Source: Amaurobius ferox
Lineage: Eukaryota > Arthropoda > Arachnida > Araneae > Amaurobiidae
Direction: 5' to 3'
Assembly: GCA_951213105.1 (NCBI GenBank)
Contig: OX578136.1
Coordinates: 70,258,730 to 70,322,729, forward strand
Length of the DNA: 64,000 nt
Made by a program: the position numbers and the translations under genes. The notes below the pieces were generated by a model. The model worked only from the letters and a program-made list of their open reading frames with translations. It was not told the DNA's origin and made no database searches. Shown one piece after another: positions 1 through 11,232 of the stretch; the first letter of the stretch is position 1, and each line of letters begins with the position of its first letter.

Positions 1-20
1 AATAAATTTTTCAAGTTTTA

Positions 21-24
<4 letters not shown>

Positions 25-67
<43 letters not shown>
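25..67. repeat. (TA)n microsatellite
   Basis: An uninterrupted TA dinucleotide run of about 43 bases. Confidence 0.95.
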
Positions 68-70
<3 letters not shown>

Positions 71-276
71 GGTTAAGCACTCTTTATGCTCTTTGGGGCT
101 ATTGTCTGTCGTTTTAACCTGGTTTTCAGCTTGAACCTGTTCGGAAGTACTTGCCTAGTCGGAATAGTCCTATTGTGTTTAGGCGCAGACCAAGCTTGTG
201 TATTTCTTCTCGTTTGAGACTTGCTGGATTGTGCTTCATGCTGCATTCTGATTGGCGTTTTCTTAGTCCAGGTCTT

Positions 277-509
277 AGATATTCCAGTGGTTAACGTGCG
301 GGGATTGCACTCGAACGACCCGAGTTCAATTTCCACCTTTGCCCAAACTGCCTCCGTCTTCACGTGGAGTACAATCAAGTGAAACATGTGTAGGTGAAGG
401 AGGGTAGTGTCCCTGTGGATGCCTCCCCCACTGTGTCCCGGAGTAAATTGGGTGCAATTCCCGGCCGTCCAAACTGTTACCTTGCACCTTTTGGTAGGAC
501 GGGCGGTCT
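277..509 (+). repeat. SINE family 1, degenerate copy
   Basis: The copy keeps a decayed tRNA-like head (TTCCAGTGGTTAACGTG resembles a Pol III A box; ACCCGAGTTCAATTTCC a B box) and a body aligning with the copies at 29673, 35866 and 41842. Shared landmarks are GGTCCCTGTGGATGCCTCCC-like sequence near 395-425 and a tail like CACCTTTTGGTAGG near 485-500. Many substitutions show it is older than the 29673 copy. The 165-residue minus-strand open frame across it is a by-product, not a gene. Confidence 0.8.
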
Positions 510-1126
510 TAGTTGAAGAAAGAAATGTTTTGAATACATAACGCCTTCTGTTCCTTTCTTTTGCACTCATTCTCTTTTGGACTTCGAGTTTGTTAGTTCT
601 CTTGCAGTGACTAAGGGAATCCAGCGTATCATCGAAACAGCTGTATGCTGCATTATTGCATTATTTGTGCATATAACCTTTGCTCGTGTTTTTCTTACGC
701 TTTTGGCATTTAGCTTTTGTCTATTTTGAACAGAAGAATTAAATAAAATCACTTCCGAAACGTTCATCTGCTTTTATCATTTTATCAGCGCAGTATTTTG
801 AGTTGTCTGTTCTTTGTATGCATATAGTTTAAAGCAAAATATTCCGACAATTGGCATAAATCAATTAATATAAATAATTTAATGACACTTTTTCCGTTGC
901 ACAATTAAAAGTTCAGGTTATTCAGAAAATTAGGGACTGTTAATTTCTTCGAAATTGTTTCATACAGTCCTTTGAAGAACAATTCTCTTACTAAATGAAC
1001 CTGCTAATCTAAGAGTAATGTTATTTTTAATTAATTTGATTATAATAATTGATGCATACATATTATTTCGTGTACTTTGTGACTTAATTTATTTCATTAT
1101 AGTCCACGGTATTCTAGTAACTTCCC
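510..1126. other. unassigned AT-rich sequence
   Basis: I see no gene, RNA or clear repeat structure here; the open frames are short and lack family features. Confidence 0.4.
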
Positions 1127-1228
1127 CTGCATACATAGTATAATGGAAAGGGAAAGTATTGTAACGGGGTTGAAAATTCGAAATCAAGTTTTCGACTGAG
1201 GAGTAAGTTTCAAGTATTCTTGAACTCT
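1127..1228 (+). repeat. family A dispersed repeat, 5' fragment
   Basis: It matches the start of the full family A copy at 19726: GGAAAGTATTGTAACGGGGT, a GAAAATTCGAA block and a TTTCGACTGAGGAG block occur in the same order. It is cut off about 100 bases in, where a perfect hairpin begins. Confidence 0.75.
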
Positions 1229-1264
1229 TGCAGGCATTGGCGTCCATAGACGCCAATGCCTGCA
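1229..1264. repeat. perfect 16-bp-stem hairpin
   Basis: The left arm TGCAGGCATTGGCGTC is exactly complementary to GACGCCAATGCCTGCA, with a CATA loop. It abuts the truncated family A fragment. A perfect, GC-rich stem in drifting AT-rich DNA suggests recent origin or conversion. Confidence 0.95.
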
Positions 1265-1737
1265 AAGGGGAATCGAACTGTTTGGGATAGGGTATTTCCA
1301 ATACCTATCTTCTTGAGAGGTTCTTCGTTTGGAATTGACGCAAACGGCTAAAGGCAAAAATTGTAAGCAAACGGTTAAAATAAATTTTTATGAAGTATTT
1401 CAAAATGGGAGAATATTACAGACTAATATAATAATACTCAATTCATTTTCAATCTATTATTTTTTTGATGGAGTCATTCTCAATGATTGATCAGCATAAA
1501 ATGCATATTTTTAAAAATTTTGCAAAATTGAACAGTTTAAAATTTAGACAAAATACATGGTAAATTATTTGTGGTACATTAACAAATTAAAAGAATAGGC
1601 CTAAAATTACATATGATACTTATTCTTTTGGTATAAATTATTGGAATAAAACATTCATTTTATTCCAATATAAGAAGTAAGTGTGAAATTTAATATTTAA
1701 ATATATAAGAGCATATTATAATAACTGACATTTGCCA
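1265..1737. other. unassigned AT-rich sequence
   Basis: Low-complexity AT-rich DNA with no supported feature. Confidence 0.4.
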
Positions 1738-1797
1738 GCCGGCTACGGATCTCTTACTCAAGAGACAAACGCTATACCAACTGAGCTACCATTGATG
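1738..1797 (-). repeat. tRNA-like head, pseudogene or SINE remnant
   Basis: On the minus strand there is a good Pol III A box, TAGCTCAGTTGGTATAGCG, followed by an anticodon-arm-like stretch with GTCTCTTGAG. I do not see a convincing B box (GGTTCGANTCC) or a matching acceptor stem, so this is a tRNA-derived fragment rather than a functional tRNA gene. Confidence 0.6.
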
Positions 1798-1999
1798 TGA
1801 AATGTATTTAAAATATTCTATTGCACCTCACTTTGAGTCTGGGGTTCATTGGATTCGAAAAATCCAGAAAATTAATTTTTCGTGCATTGCATCACCACTT
1901 CCGATTTTTATATCTATAACATATTTATTTAGTACACAATGATTCACTATATGAATTGTGTAGCAATATGAAAGTATACATTGTAAAGAAATTGCACTC

Positions 2000-2440
2000 A
2001 CAATCACTAAATTGGGTTCGAAACTCAGATAGTTGAGTTTTCCGTGACAAGGCGGGATAAGTTAAGCAATTTATAAATTCAGTAAAGAGCGTAATGCAAT
2101 AAATAATACAGTGGCTTACAACATAGAATACAGCGAAAATCAAGGTAAATAAGCTGACGTATGTTTCAGAAATCAACTGGCACTGACATGGGTTATTGAC
2201 CGACATTGATTTGAGCTTATTTGGGCGTTAATGTCTAAACTTTTGCCAATGATGAAGGAAATCCAATTGATATCCAAATCGATCGTAGGCCTATTTATTT
2301 TGATTTCCGCTGCACTTTACGTTGTAAAACAGTTTATTATTATTTATTATTTCATAAATTGGTTCGTATTGTTTAAGTTATCTTTGTGTGATCGTAGTTT
2401 GATATTCGTGAGCCAGCAGTCGACTTGTCGAAATTTCTAC
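2000..2440. repeat. diverged inverted repeat with mirrored short ORFs
   Basis: Sequence left of about 2207 is an imperfect reverse complement of that right of about 2230. The frame 1925-2206 (minus, 93 residues) and the frame 2231-2473 (plus, 80 residues) start head to head and translate similarly: LIFAVFYVV versus LISAALYVV, each in a hydrophobic N-terminal segment. I do not recognise either protein. The simplest reading is an old inverted duplication; the shared hydrophobic reading may be coincidental to homology at the DNA level. Confidence 0.6.
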
Positions 2441-3310
2441 AGAGGAAATTCTGTATACCCAATGTCCCCCTAAGACTTTCGAATACCTCAGGGTCTGTAC
2501 GAATGTGCATTTTGCGGATCTGCAGGGCTATTTAGTACTAAACGTACTTAATAGCAGGTGCTCTTTAAAAAGTAAGTCTCTTAACAGAACGTACCTTCTT
2601 AAAAAATTTTGCTTAAGGAAAGTTATTAAAATAAATGCTAAATTTTAAAAATACCTTCTCTAGATATGCTATTTCAGAACTATAAAACTTCAAAGAAACC
2701 CTTTATAATATATTATTTAAGGGAGGAATGATTAATTTTGTAGTAGATATATATCTAAATTGCAAAAAATAGATTATATATCCTTCCTCTGTGAAAATAG
2801 ATTATGGAAATTTTCCCCTGGTATCTCAGTTTAAAACACATTTTTGAAAACAAACACAAGAATTTTATCCAAGGTGAAAAAATAATTGGGTATCTAAATT
2901 TTCACGAACGTTTCATGAAAAGAAAGTTATGATAAATACGTGTGTATTATTCATTTTTAGTTCCACTCCAGAACATACTACGGGTATAAGAAATATGTGA
3001 CAGTCTTATTTCTGTAGAAGTTAAAATAGTATTTGTGTTTTCTTTGGATTTGCACGCTTTGAGACTCGTAAAGCCAATAGACTGTGTGTCTATCTGTGCA
3101 AAAGCTTGCATTAAGTCCAGTCCCAAAACTAACCGAATAAAAATTAAGAAAATTGGTTATCTGGAGAGTTAAATCTCTCACTGTTAACAATTACATGTAC
3201 AATGCTGTATATGAGGTAAAGATTAAATACTGGAAATGAAAAGTTTTTCCAAAATGATCCTTAAAAGTAAGAAGTTGAATAAAAGAATAAAATAAAATAT
3301 CTTTAAATAA
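2441..3310. other. unassigned AT-rich sequence
   Basis: No gene or named repeat is supported. The short minus-strand frames are rich in Phe/Tyr/Leu, as expected from AT-rich DNA. Confidence 0.4.
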
Positions 3311-3452
3311 CAGAAAACCAACAAAAATATCGTTAAAAATGAAAACTAACAAAAACATCGATAGATAAAAGAAAACCAACAAAAATATCGTTAAAAATGA
3401 AAACTAACAAAAACATTGATAGATAAAAAAAATTAACAAAAATATCGTTGAA
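3311..3452. repeat. ~60-bp tandem repeat, about 2.4 copies
   Basis: The unit contains AACAAAAATATCGTTAAAAA and AACTAACAAAAACAT followed by CGATAGATAAAA. Two full units and a partial third run head to tail with few mismatches. The repetitive minus-strand frames across it (FIFNDIFVGFLL read twice) are by-products. Confidence 0.9.
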
Positions 3453-5249
3453 AAAAAGAAGGAATGCACTTTCCACTGGGAATTGGTTGTTTGTTGCGTC
3501 GTTTTTGGTGAAACAAATGTAACTAATTTCACTGTGCTGGTATAAGCTGCGCAAAACTTAATTTTATTGGCATTTTAGCGATTTGGCGATATTTAAACAA
3601 ATTCCGTCACCAAATGCAAAAGAGAAATATTTATAAACTACAATATGGATATAGTTTGAAATAAGTTTTAATTAATTGGTTTATTTTGCGTGACTATACT
3701 AAATGTAACAGGTATAAATAAAGAAAGGAGGAAAATAAGTATGGCTGTAGGAAAAGTTATGCGCTGCCTATACATCAATTTACTACTTTTCTTATGTCCA
3801 TGAAGAGATGGCCTTAGGAAGAGGGAGCATCCAGGATCTTAAACTTGTTGTTTAAGGGTTTCACGTCCTGCGAAAGGTTGAGAACCACTGCTACATATTA
3901 TTACATATTTAAAACAAAATCATCCTTCTACTCAAGACTATAGGGGGCGTTCTTAAAACTAGGATTTTGCTGACATTACAGATAACAGCAGTCACGAGCT
4001 GAAATTTTGCGCATTTTATGTTCTTGGCAGCATGGAATATCGAATTGTGCTGTGACACTAAGAAGAATTACCATGCGCTATTCTTTTACGAATCTCTTAG
4101 GAAACCGACAAATTCAGCCCTACCATGCAGCCGGCTTTGAATTTCTTAAAGACTGAGCTGAAGATACTGCAACGATGAAGTTCATACTCATTTAATCCTC
4201 ATACACATAGATAACCATAGATAGTTACATAGAATCCATACACATAGAAAGTTAACATGCTGCCATTGCAGGTATTAACTATTTCATACTGACGAGGGCA
4301 CGAAAAGCGATAATAGATACAGTTACCTGCAATGAGGGCGCGATTTTTAATTTTGTTTGGCTAATAGAGAATTTGTTTTCTACTGAAATGTAGTTGATAC
4401 GTTGAATTTAAATTTGAAAGAGGTTAAGACTGACTGTTACAAAAATATTGATATCTAAATCAGGGGGAATAGATTGAGCCACAATATTGCCAAAAATGCC
4501 GAGACATCAGCTTATACGCCACAAGACCCTAAACGACGCAGAGAGTAAAAGTAAGCTTCTCACTTTAGATACGGGCGGCTATTCTTTCATCACTTGCGGT
4601 AATATAACATAAATCGATGAAGACAAATGTAAATGCACTCTGTCGTCTGTCTGATATAAATGGGAGCTTATACCTTTTATGCTTTGTTAGGTTGGAAATG
4701 GAAAGCTGGATATTTTTGTTAAATAAAGTTATTAAATAGAACAACTTTAAAAATGTTAAATATAACTGTATAATAAATTCTTAAGACAATTTATACTTTG
4801 TAAAACAAAACAAAACAAATGTTGATACAAAATTATAGCTTGATTTATCTAAGTGTCAAAGTTATTTGAAAAAAAAAGTGCAATAAAATATTTGTCCGAT
4901 TTGGAAATTTGTTTGAGTAGTTTTTTCTATAGCTATTGACTGCAATATAAAACCCAGTTAGTCAGTTTGACTGAGAAGCACTACCCAGTCCCTGCTTTTC
5001 ATATTCTTAATGGGTAGTGGTCTTTAAATGCAACACTTGCACACGCAATAAGAGTTATTGATAACTTTTCTGAATATCAAAATTATTTTCAAATTAAAGC
5101 GTAAAAATGGAATTTTATTATTACTCAGTTAACATATTAAATAGTGAAATATGTTGAATGTTTTTTCCTTGTATGACAAAATTATTTAATTGTAACAATT
5201 AGACAATTTATATTGTATTATATTTATAAATTTAGTTCTTTTTAAAGTA
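3453..5249. other. unassigned AT-rich sequence with a foldback-like fragment
   Basis: Most of this stretch shows nothing. Around 3973-4060 a segment (ACAGATAACAGC, then GCAGCATGGAATA) resembles one arm of the inverted repeat at 40270-40428, so it may be a decayed relative. Confidence 0.35.
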
Positions 5250-6620
5250 CTAGAGTGCTCGGTACCCTGCTCGCTACGATCGCCAACCCCAGTAACTCGC
5301 TTAGCGAGTACTTTAGTGCCACTTGTTACACAGGCACAATATGCCCTTTGGAGCAGGTGTAATATACCCGTTAGACTACGCCCTTACTCGCTACTATCGA
5401 CAAACCCCGTAACTAGCTTTGCTTGCATATTAGTGCCACCTTCTACACAGGCGTAATACACCCTTTGGAGCAGTCATAATATCCCCGTTGGGTTCCGCTT
5501 CTGCTCGATAAGCTCTCCAACAACTATAACTCGTTTCGACTCACTATTGCTGGCTAAGATCGTTTAGTGAGCATTTTACTTCCACCCGCTATGCAGGCAT
5601 TGTACGCCCGTTCAGGACCGTCACTTATTACCTGACATTCATCAGTCCTGGAACTCACTTTGGGAGCTATTTCTATCTCTCAGGCTTACACAACTTCATA
5701 CTTGTTCTGCGCTCGCTGACGCATTCATCCGTTCTTCGTTACGTTCACCAGCATCCGTGACTCGCTTCGCCTTCTACTCGCTAACGCTCGGCACTTTAGT
5801 GTTAACTGCTACGCAGGCGTAATATACCCATTGGAATTCCCCCTCTGCTCACTCTGCTTGCTTCATAAGCGCTTTGGTGCCATCTGCTACACAGGCGTAA
5901 TACGCAAGTTGGGACAGGTGTAATATGCGCTTTTGGCACCGCCCTGTTTCAATAGGCTCGCCAACCCCTAAAACTCGCTAACGCTCGCTTCACGAAAAAT
6001 TTTAGTGCCACCTTCTACACAGACATAATACACCCGTTAGGAACCTTCCTTATTAACTGACATTCACAGCCGCGGAACTCACTTCGCGAGCTATTTCACC
6101 CGGTCGGCTCACACTACCTCCTACGTGTTCTGTGCTAGCTGACGCTTTCACTCCTTGCTAGCTACGTTCGTCAATATCAGCGACTCTCATAGCGAGCCGA
6201 TAGGCCTCGCCTCCTACTCACTTCGCGAGCATTTTAGGGTCGCCTGCTATGCAGGCGTAATGCACCTGTTGGGAACAGTCCCTCGTTAACAGACATTCTC
6301 CAGTTCTGGATCTCGCTTTGCGAGCTCTTTGACGCCTACTGGTGCACACGACTGCCTACGTAATCCTGATTACCTACATGACTCCAAGATTCCACCTTCC
6401 GTTCCTGCCTACTGCTCATTAATCGGAGCTTGCCTGAGGCGTGATGCACAAGTCGGTACATCGCCCCCTTATTAGCTGACGCTCACCTCAACTCGTTTTG
6501 CAAACAATTTCATCAAGCTTGAGCTCCCAGCTCGCTACAGCCATTTCCTGAATTGGGAGGCTTCGTCTCCTATTTCCTGGCGACCGCTGAGTGCATCGCA
6601 ATCTATGTCGTGACGCCTGC
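5250..6620. repeat. CpG-rich island of degenerate tandem repeats with many small palindromes
   Basis: Base composition changes sharply to CG-containing sequence. A recurring block reads roughly TTTAGTGCCACCTGCTAC, a CAGGCGTAATACACCC-like stretch, then a CGCTCG-rich part; recognisable copies start near 5310, 5430, 5575, 5795, 5870, 6000 and 6230. Small inverted repeats of the ACTCGCTTAGCGAGT and CTCGCTTTGCGAG type recur about ten times. No long open frame exists on either strand. I cannot assign it to a known element; a satellite-like or mobile-element-derived array is most likely. Confidence 0.75.
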
Positions 6621-7999
6621 TTTTAAGAATGATTGCTCATTGCATTACGAACAAAAGACAAAATTTCATAATTGGATGTTTTACCCTTTGTTCGGAATAC
6701 AATGACAAAATATCGAGTTACGCTTTCAGTAGAGATTTACAGCAATGGAATGAATAATTGTTGTAAAATACAGTGAATAATTGTTGTGAAATATAACAAT
6801 TAAAATGTAATGTTTATGAAAATAGTTTCAAATCTTCCCCAGTAAAAATAAAAATTTTGTATAAAAAGGTACATAGAAATTGAATAACTTATTAACTAAA
6901 TCGAAATTTAAAAAAAGGGCTCCATCCTGTAAAAATTCAACGATGTAGGTATATGCCACCAAAAATTCGAGTTCTTGCTATTTTGCTAGTCTGTCCAGGA
7001 CGCAAACTCACAGCTCATAAACTCTTCCGTTGAGTTTGATATTAAATATTTCCTAAACTAATTTTTAAATCGAAAAGCGGTTTAAATCAGTGTATTACCG
7101 TAATATGTATTTCTCTACAACTGTACCAATTTTTATATTTTTATATGCTATAAATTTTGCGGTACGTCACAGAAAATCTTGAAAAAAGCGAAATTTGTAA
7201 AACAGCTGCGGCGGCAGCGGCAGCGGCAACGGCAGCAGAGAATTCAGCTACTTTTTTTAATATAGAGAGATAGAAATATTTTATTGAATTCATCGTGACT
7301 GGTCGTAGTCTGTTTAGATGTCTGTTTTACCTTTATTGATGATATTTTTAACTTACTTTCCTACGTTCTAAAGATTTCAAATTTGGCAGGAAGTTCATTT
7401 CAGTGGAACATTGGCATTGCAATCTATTCAAATTTGGCTGATCCTCGAATAGTAGAACCGGTACTTTTTGCAAAATCATCCGCGATAATGCCCCCTTCCC
7501 TTCTGTTAAAATATATAATGCCATTAATAAAATACAGTTAAAAATAGTCTAATATCCAGTTTTGATTCTGTATATGTATAAAAGGGAAATTTTTGTAACA
7601 GGTGATAATGCTCTTGGCTACTTGTTATGAATAAAAATAATTACCTCAAAATCAAAGTTTTTATATTTATTTGTTTCCAATTATAATTTTTAGCAGTAAA
7701 AACATAACACATTGAATTTTTATTACTTCTGAGGCGAGAAGTAGTGCATGTTTTATGTCAATCCATTTGCATAGTTCCCTCTGATTCTATTTTTCAATAT
7801 TTTTTATTTTTCCTTTGATCTAAAATCTCAGACGTATCTAATAACACCAAAACGAAAATTCTAGAGAGAATGGAAGTGCTCTATAATTAAGCAAAGTTGA
7901 TTTCGGATTTTTTTATTATTCTTTTGCACCGTCACCCCTAACTTGAATTTTTTAAATATTATATTTTGGAGAATAGATTAGTTTGATAAACAAAATTAG
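6621..7999. other. unassigned AT-rich sequence
   Basis: No gene is supported. A short GC-rich run, GCGGCAGCGGCAGCGGCAAC, occurs near 7208-7228 as an imperfect trinucleotide repeat. Confidence 0.4.
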
Positions 8000-8530
8000 T
8001 TTGGTGAACAAAATTCAATACACAAATTACAATCAGTGAATACTAGAAGCTATCGATTTTAAATGTTATCGAATATTCGGAAGATCCCTAAATTTTCGAA
8101 TTATAATTTGAAAAAATTATTAAAAATCAGAACCTTTAATGATGTTAAGTAATTAATCATTTTAATGACTGACATACATTTTCGATCATTAGCATGGACC
8201 TTTCTCGAGATAGTGTACATTTTCCAAATACATTTATCAAACTAATCACGTAAAATTAAAAAAAAAATATTAACTATTTTGAAACTTTATTTGTAATATT
8301 ACGCGACAAATCTGTTGACATCATTATCGTAAATCTAGTTCGTTCCATTCACGACAGAATATACTATCAGTGATATTTTTATATTTTGACGCCAAATAAT
8401 TCGCCAGCATTCCTTTATGTATAAGAAAATTTCTTCTCTCCGCTTGTCTGTAAAGCTTGGCGATCTATTTAGCGCGGATTGGCAAATCATTTATCGAAAT
8501 ATTGCCAACTTGGCGATAATATGATCCAGA
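8000..8530 (+). repeat. family A dispersed repeat, internal fragment
   Basis: It aligns with the middle of the 19726 copy: a CAATCAGTGAATACTAGAAGC block, TCTCGAGATAGTGTACATTT, CTAGTTCGTTCCATTC and the final TTGCCAACTTGGCGA block occur in the same order and spacing. Both family ends are missing. Confidence 0.8.
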
Positions 8531-8785
8531 TAGATTTTTCATATATCATCCAAGCACCGAATTTGTCAGTCAGTTCGGTGTATTTTGCATATTTTACATA
8601 TATACTATTTACATTTTTTTTTTTGTAAAAATTAATGTTTTTTCTATCAATGCTAGTATTTTTATTTTCAAATATATGTATATAATACTTCTGGTACTAT
8701 ACTCTTTGTTTAAACTGCTGAATATAATATACCAACTAAATTTCAGATTAAGCAAACAATTATTTAATTATGCAATGAAATATAA

Positions 8786-8817
8786 AAATCTGATGTGGGC
8801 AGCACATGACTTTCCCT
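8786..8817 (-). repeat. family A-type 3' terminal hairpin, solo
   Basis: The sequence AAATCTGATGTGGGCAGCAC then ATGACTTTCCC is the reverse complement of the family A 3' end (see 20636-20678). It contains the small stem ATGTG/CACAT. It lies in inverted orientation relative to the nearby family A fragment, so it belongs to a separate copy or a rearrangement. It overlaps a 101-residue open frame that I do not consider a gene. Confidence 0.75.
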
Positions 8818-9059
8818 GCAGACTTATATCCATGTTACATTCATTCATTTTAATTAAATTTAATTCACTTTTAATTCAATTTTCTTTCTCATTTGATAAC
8901 TGGACTTATATTCTAAGGGGGCGTAGAGAAAATCCAAAAAGAACCAAAATGTTTCGAGAACGTCTAGTCCTAGTGTACTGAGGTTCGTCTTATTCTTTTC
9001 TTCGTTAAAAATTACGTAAGAAGCAAGCATTTAATGGATATATTTGAGCATACGTAGCT

Positions 9060-9565
9060 TTTTATTTTAGATTTTGGAGATTTTTGAGGGCCATTCTGCA
9101 AAAAAAAGGCAGGTTATTTTTTTCCGAATCGTACCAAAATCTAATAAGCACCTGTGTATCCTACAAGTGAATTATCTACCAAATTTTATGAAATTCGGTC
9201 CATTAGTTTTTCAGCTAGAGTGGATGCAAGCTTTTGCGGTCATTTCGCAAAAACAGGCGGGTTCTTTTATCGCGAATCGTACCCAAAACAAATTAGCACC
9301 AGATTCGCCCACAAGTGACTTGCCAGCCAAATTTTATGATATTCGGTCCATTAGTTTTTCAGTTAGAGTGGATTGGATACAAAATCTGCATAGACAGACA
9401 GACAGACACACAGATAGACACACAAGCAGACGTCACGCTAAAAGTAGTTTTTTCGTATTCTAGAGGTCTCGAAACGTGTAGATCCGTCGAAAACTCGAGG
9501 TGCGATTTTCGGCATGATTCCAATACTTTCCTTGTACATTACTATGTATTGCAGGGAAAGTAAAA
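9060..9565 (+). repeat. family B dispersed repeat
   Basis: Two internally similar blocks each read AAATTTTATGA then ATTCGGTCCATTAGTTTTTC, followed by a (GACA)n run at about 9393-9412, and an end with GTCGAAAACTCGAGGTGCGA and ACTTTCCTTGTA. A related copy lies at 32066-32380. The 129- and 82-residue frames across it, with RQTDRHTDRHT, come from the (GACA)n run and are not a protein gene. Confidence 0.8.
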
Positions 9566-10290
9566 ATCAACGGAAAATATTCAATATCTTCTCCTTTCAT
9601 TAAACATTTCACGAAAAGTATTAAAAATTTAGCAGTGACAAATACATTTTGAAGGTTTATTGCATAACAAGATAGCTGATGAATATTCAGGGCAATTTTT
9701 TCAGATAAGTAAAAATAATATTTTTCGCAATACATGTTTTAGAAAATAGTAAACACTGAAAACATAGTTGAGTAAATCGAAAGAATAACATTGAATCCAC
9801 GTATGATAAGAACTTCTGGGAATGAAAGAAATGCTTATGGTTTTATATATTAATAAACGGATTTAAAAACATTTTTCTAATCTGAAAAGAAAAATGCTCA
9901 AGGAATTTAAGTTTAAAAAGAATTCAAAGGCGATTTTTTATTAAATGTGGATGTTTTCCTGCCTTGGCGTAATTAAATGAATTCCTGACAAGACAGAGTG
10001 GTGTGGTAGGTAGGACATGGGCTAAATGTTGGAGACCTGAGTTACATATCTGTATTTTAATGATTCCTTAAGTAGCTCAAATTAGGTCTACAAATTAAGA
10101 ACGAACTATAATTATGGTATGGCAGTTACAGAAGAAGGACAGGTATATTTGAACTGATACACTTTTTAATTTGGATGGTTTTGAATTTGACGTTTGAATT
10201 TTAAATATCCTTAAAAATAACATTACTGAAACTCAATTGAATAAAACTCACGGATTATATGAGATAGATATGAAAGAACTTGCTTTTAAG
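9566..10290. other. unassigned AT-rich sequence
   Basis: No supported feature. Confidence 0.35.
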
Positions 10291-10299
10291 GTATAATAA

Positions 10300-10730
10300 T
10301 AATTGAAATATAATCCCCACTCCCTCCAGCTCCAAAAATTCAATCATCTACAGGACAGATTGTTATCCCATAAACTTTTAAGAAACCCCATACATATTCC
10401 ATTCTTAAAGAAAACATTCCCGATTGAACCCTTTAAAAACGTAATCATGCAGGAAAAACAAATGCAATTGTCACAACGCGAAAAACATCGTACTTTAAAA
10501 CTGTTTAAAAGCCCGTGGCACGATGAAAAAAAACTCTACGAATTCCCGAGCACCGTGAGACTCATTGATCGAGGCCGAATGTGAACTGGGTTATCTGTAT
10601 CTCCTTTGCTCTGGCAGTCGTATGATAAATGGGGCTGAAATTTTTCAATAACCTCCTTGTTTTCAAGTAACCCTACCGCACATTTCATGGTAATGGAGGT
10701 TGTATGGAAACAAAATAAATATGAGCGACT
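10300..10730 (+). repeat. family C dispersed repeat
   Basis: The landmark core GGAAAAACAAATGCAATTGT plus CACAACGCGAAAAACATCG is followed about 60 bases on by GGCACGATGA, later by TGAGACTCATTGATCGAGG, GGGGCTGAAATTTTTCAATA and TTGTTTTCAAGTAACC. The same order is best matched at 28985-29290 and in part at 18335, 25690, 32900 and 35145. No coding potential beyond chance. Confidence 0.75.
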
Positions 10731-10861
10731 TTGCAAGTACAATTTCAAAGAAATTAAATTGAAGTTTATTTAATTTTTTAACTTTTAAAAGATGCAGTGT
10801 AGTTGTTTGCTGCATTTTAAGAATGTGATGCAAAGTCCACTTTGATATGAGCTTGCAAATT

Positions 10862-10926
10862 CGTCCCAGTAGCTCAACGGTAGAGCGTCGGCTGGATAAT
10901 TCCGGGATCCAGGGTTCGAGTCTGAA
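10862..10926 (+). repeat. tRNA-derived SINE head (family 2), copy 1
   Basis: A near-canonical A box, TAGCTCAACGGTAGAGCG, and B box, GGGTTCGAGTC, stand about 30 bases apart, as in a tRNA. The 5' GTCCCAG has no pairing partner at the 3' side, so this is a tRNA-like Pol III promoter head and not a working tRNA gene. Confidence 0.75.
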
Positions 10927-11161
10927 AGTTATCATCGTACTACTAGTACGGATTCAGTGGACTCTGGGAGATTGAGCGCCGATTTCGAATTGAGAGGATA
11001 ACGACCACGCAAGATATTAACCTGGGTAAAAATAGTAATAACAGGAGACTGACCTGAGTTAAAATAGCAGGAGGCGGTCAGTCAGATTGTCAGTGGCCCG
11101 TCAATCTGCAATCAGATGGTGAAGAATGCAGAGTCCACATCGACGATAACAGTTTGTAATT

Positions 11162-11232
11162 TTGTCCCAGTAGCTCAATGGAAGATCATCGGCTGACCAG
11201 TTCGAAGATCCAGTGTTCAACTGCGGGTTGGG
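11162..11232 (+). repeat. tRNA-derived SINE head (family 2), copy 2
   Basis: About 300 bases after copy 1 the same head recurs with more damage: GTCCCAGTAGCTCAATGGAA and a broken B box, CAGTGTTCAACTGC. The spacing suggests a tandem or dimeric arrangement. Confidence 0.7.

Noticed and set aside
73..570. 165-residue minus-strand open frame
   Set aside because: It is antisense to a degenerate SINE; the protein shows no domain and the sequence is explained by the SINE body.
1738..1797. Functional tRNA gene on the minus strand
   Set aside because: There is a good A box only; no B box or acceptor pairing is seen.
3311..3452. CRISPR-like array
   Set aside because: The repeats are contiguous tandem copies without unique spacers, and the genome is eukaryotic.
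9074..9563. 129- and 82-residue frames with RQTD repeats
   Set aside because: They derive from a dispersed repeat and its (GACA)n run; the related copy at 32066 has no such frame.
10862..10926. Functional tRNA gene
   Set aside because: Good A and B boxes are present but the acceptor stem does not close and a second, damaged copy follows; a SINE head fits better.
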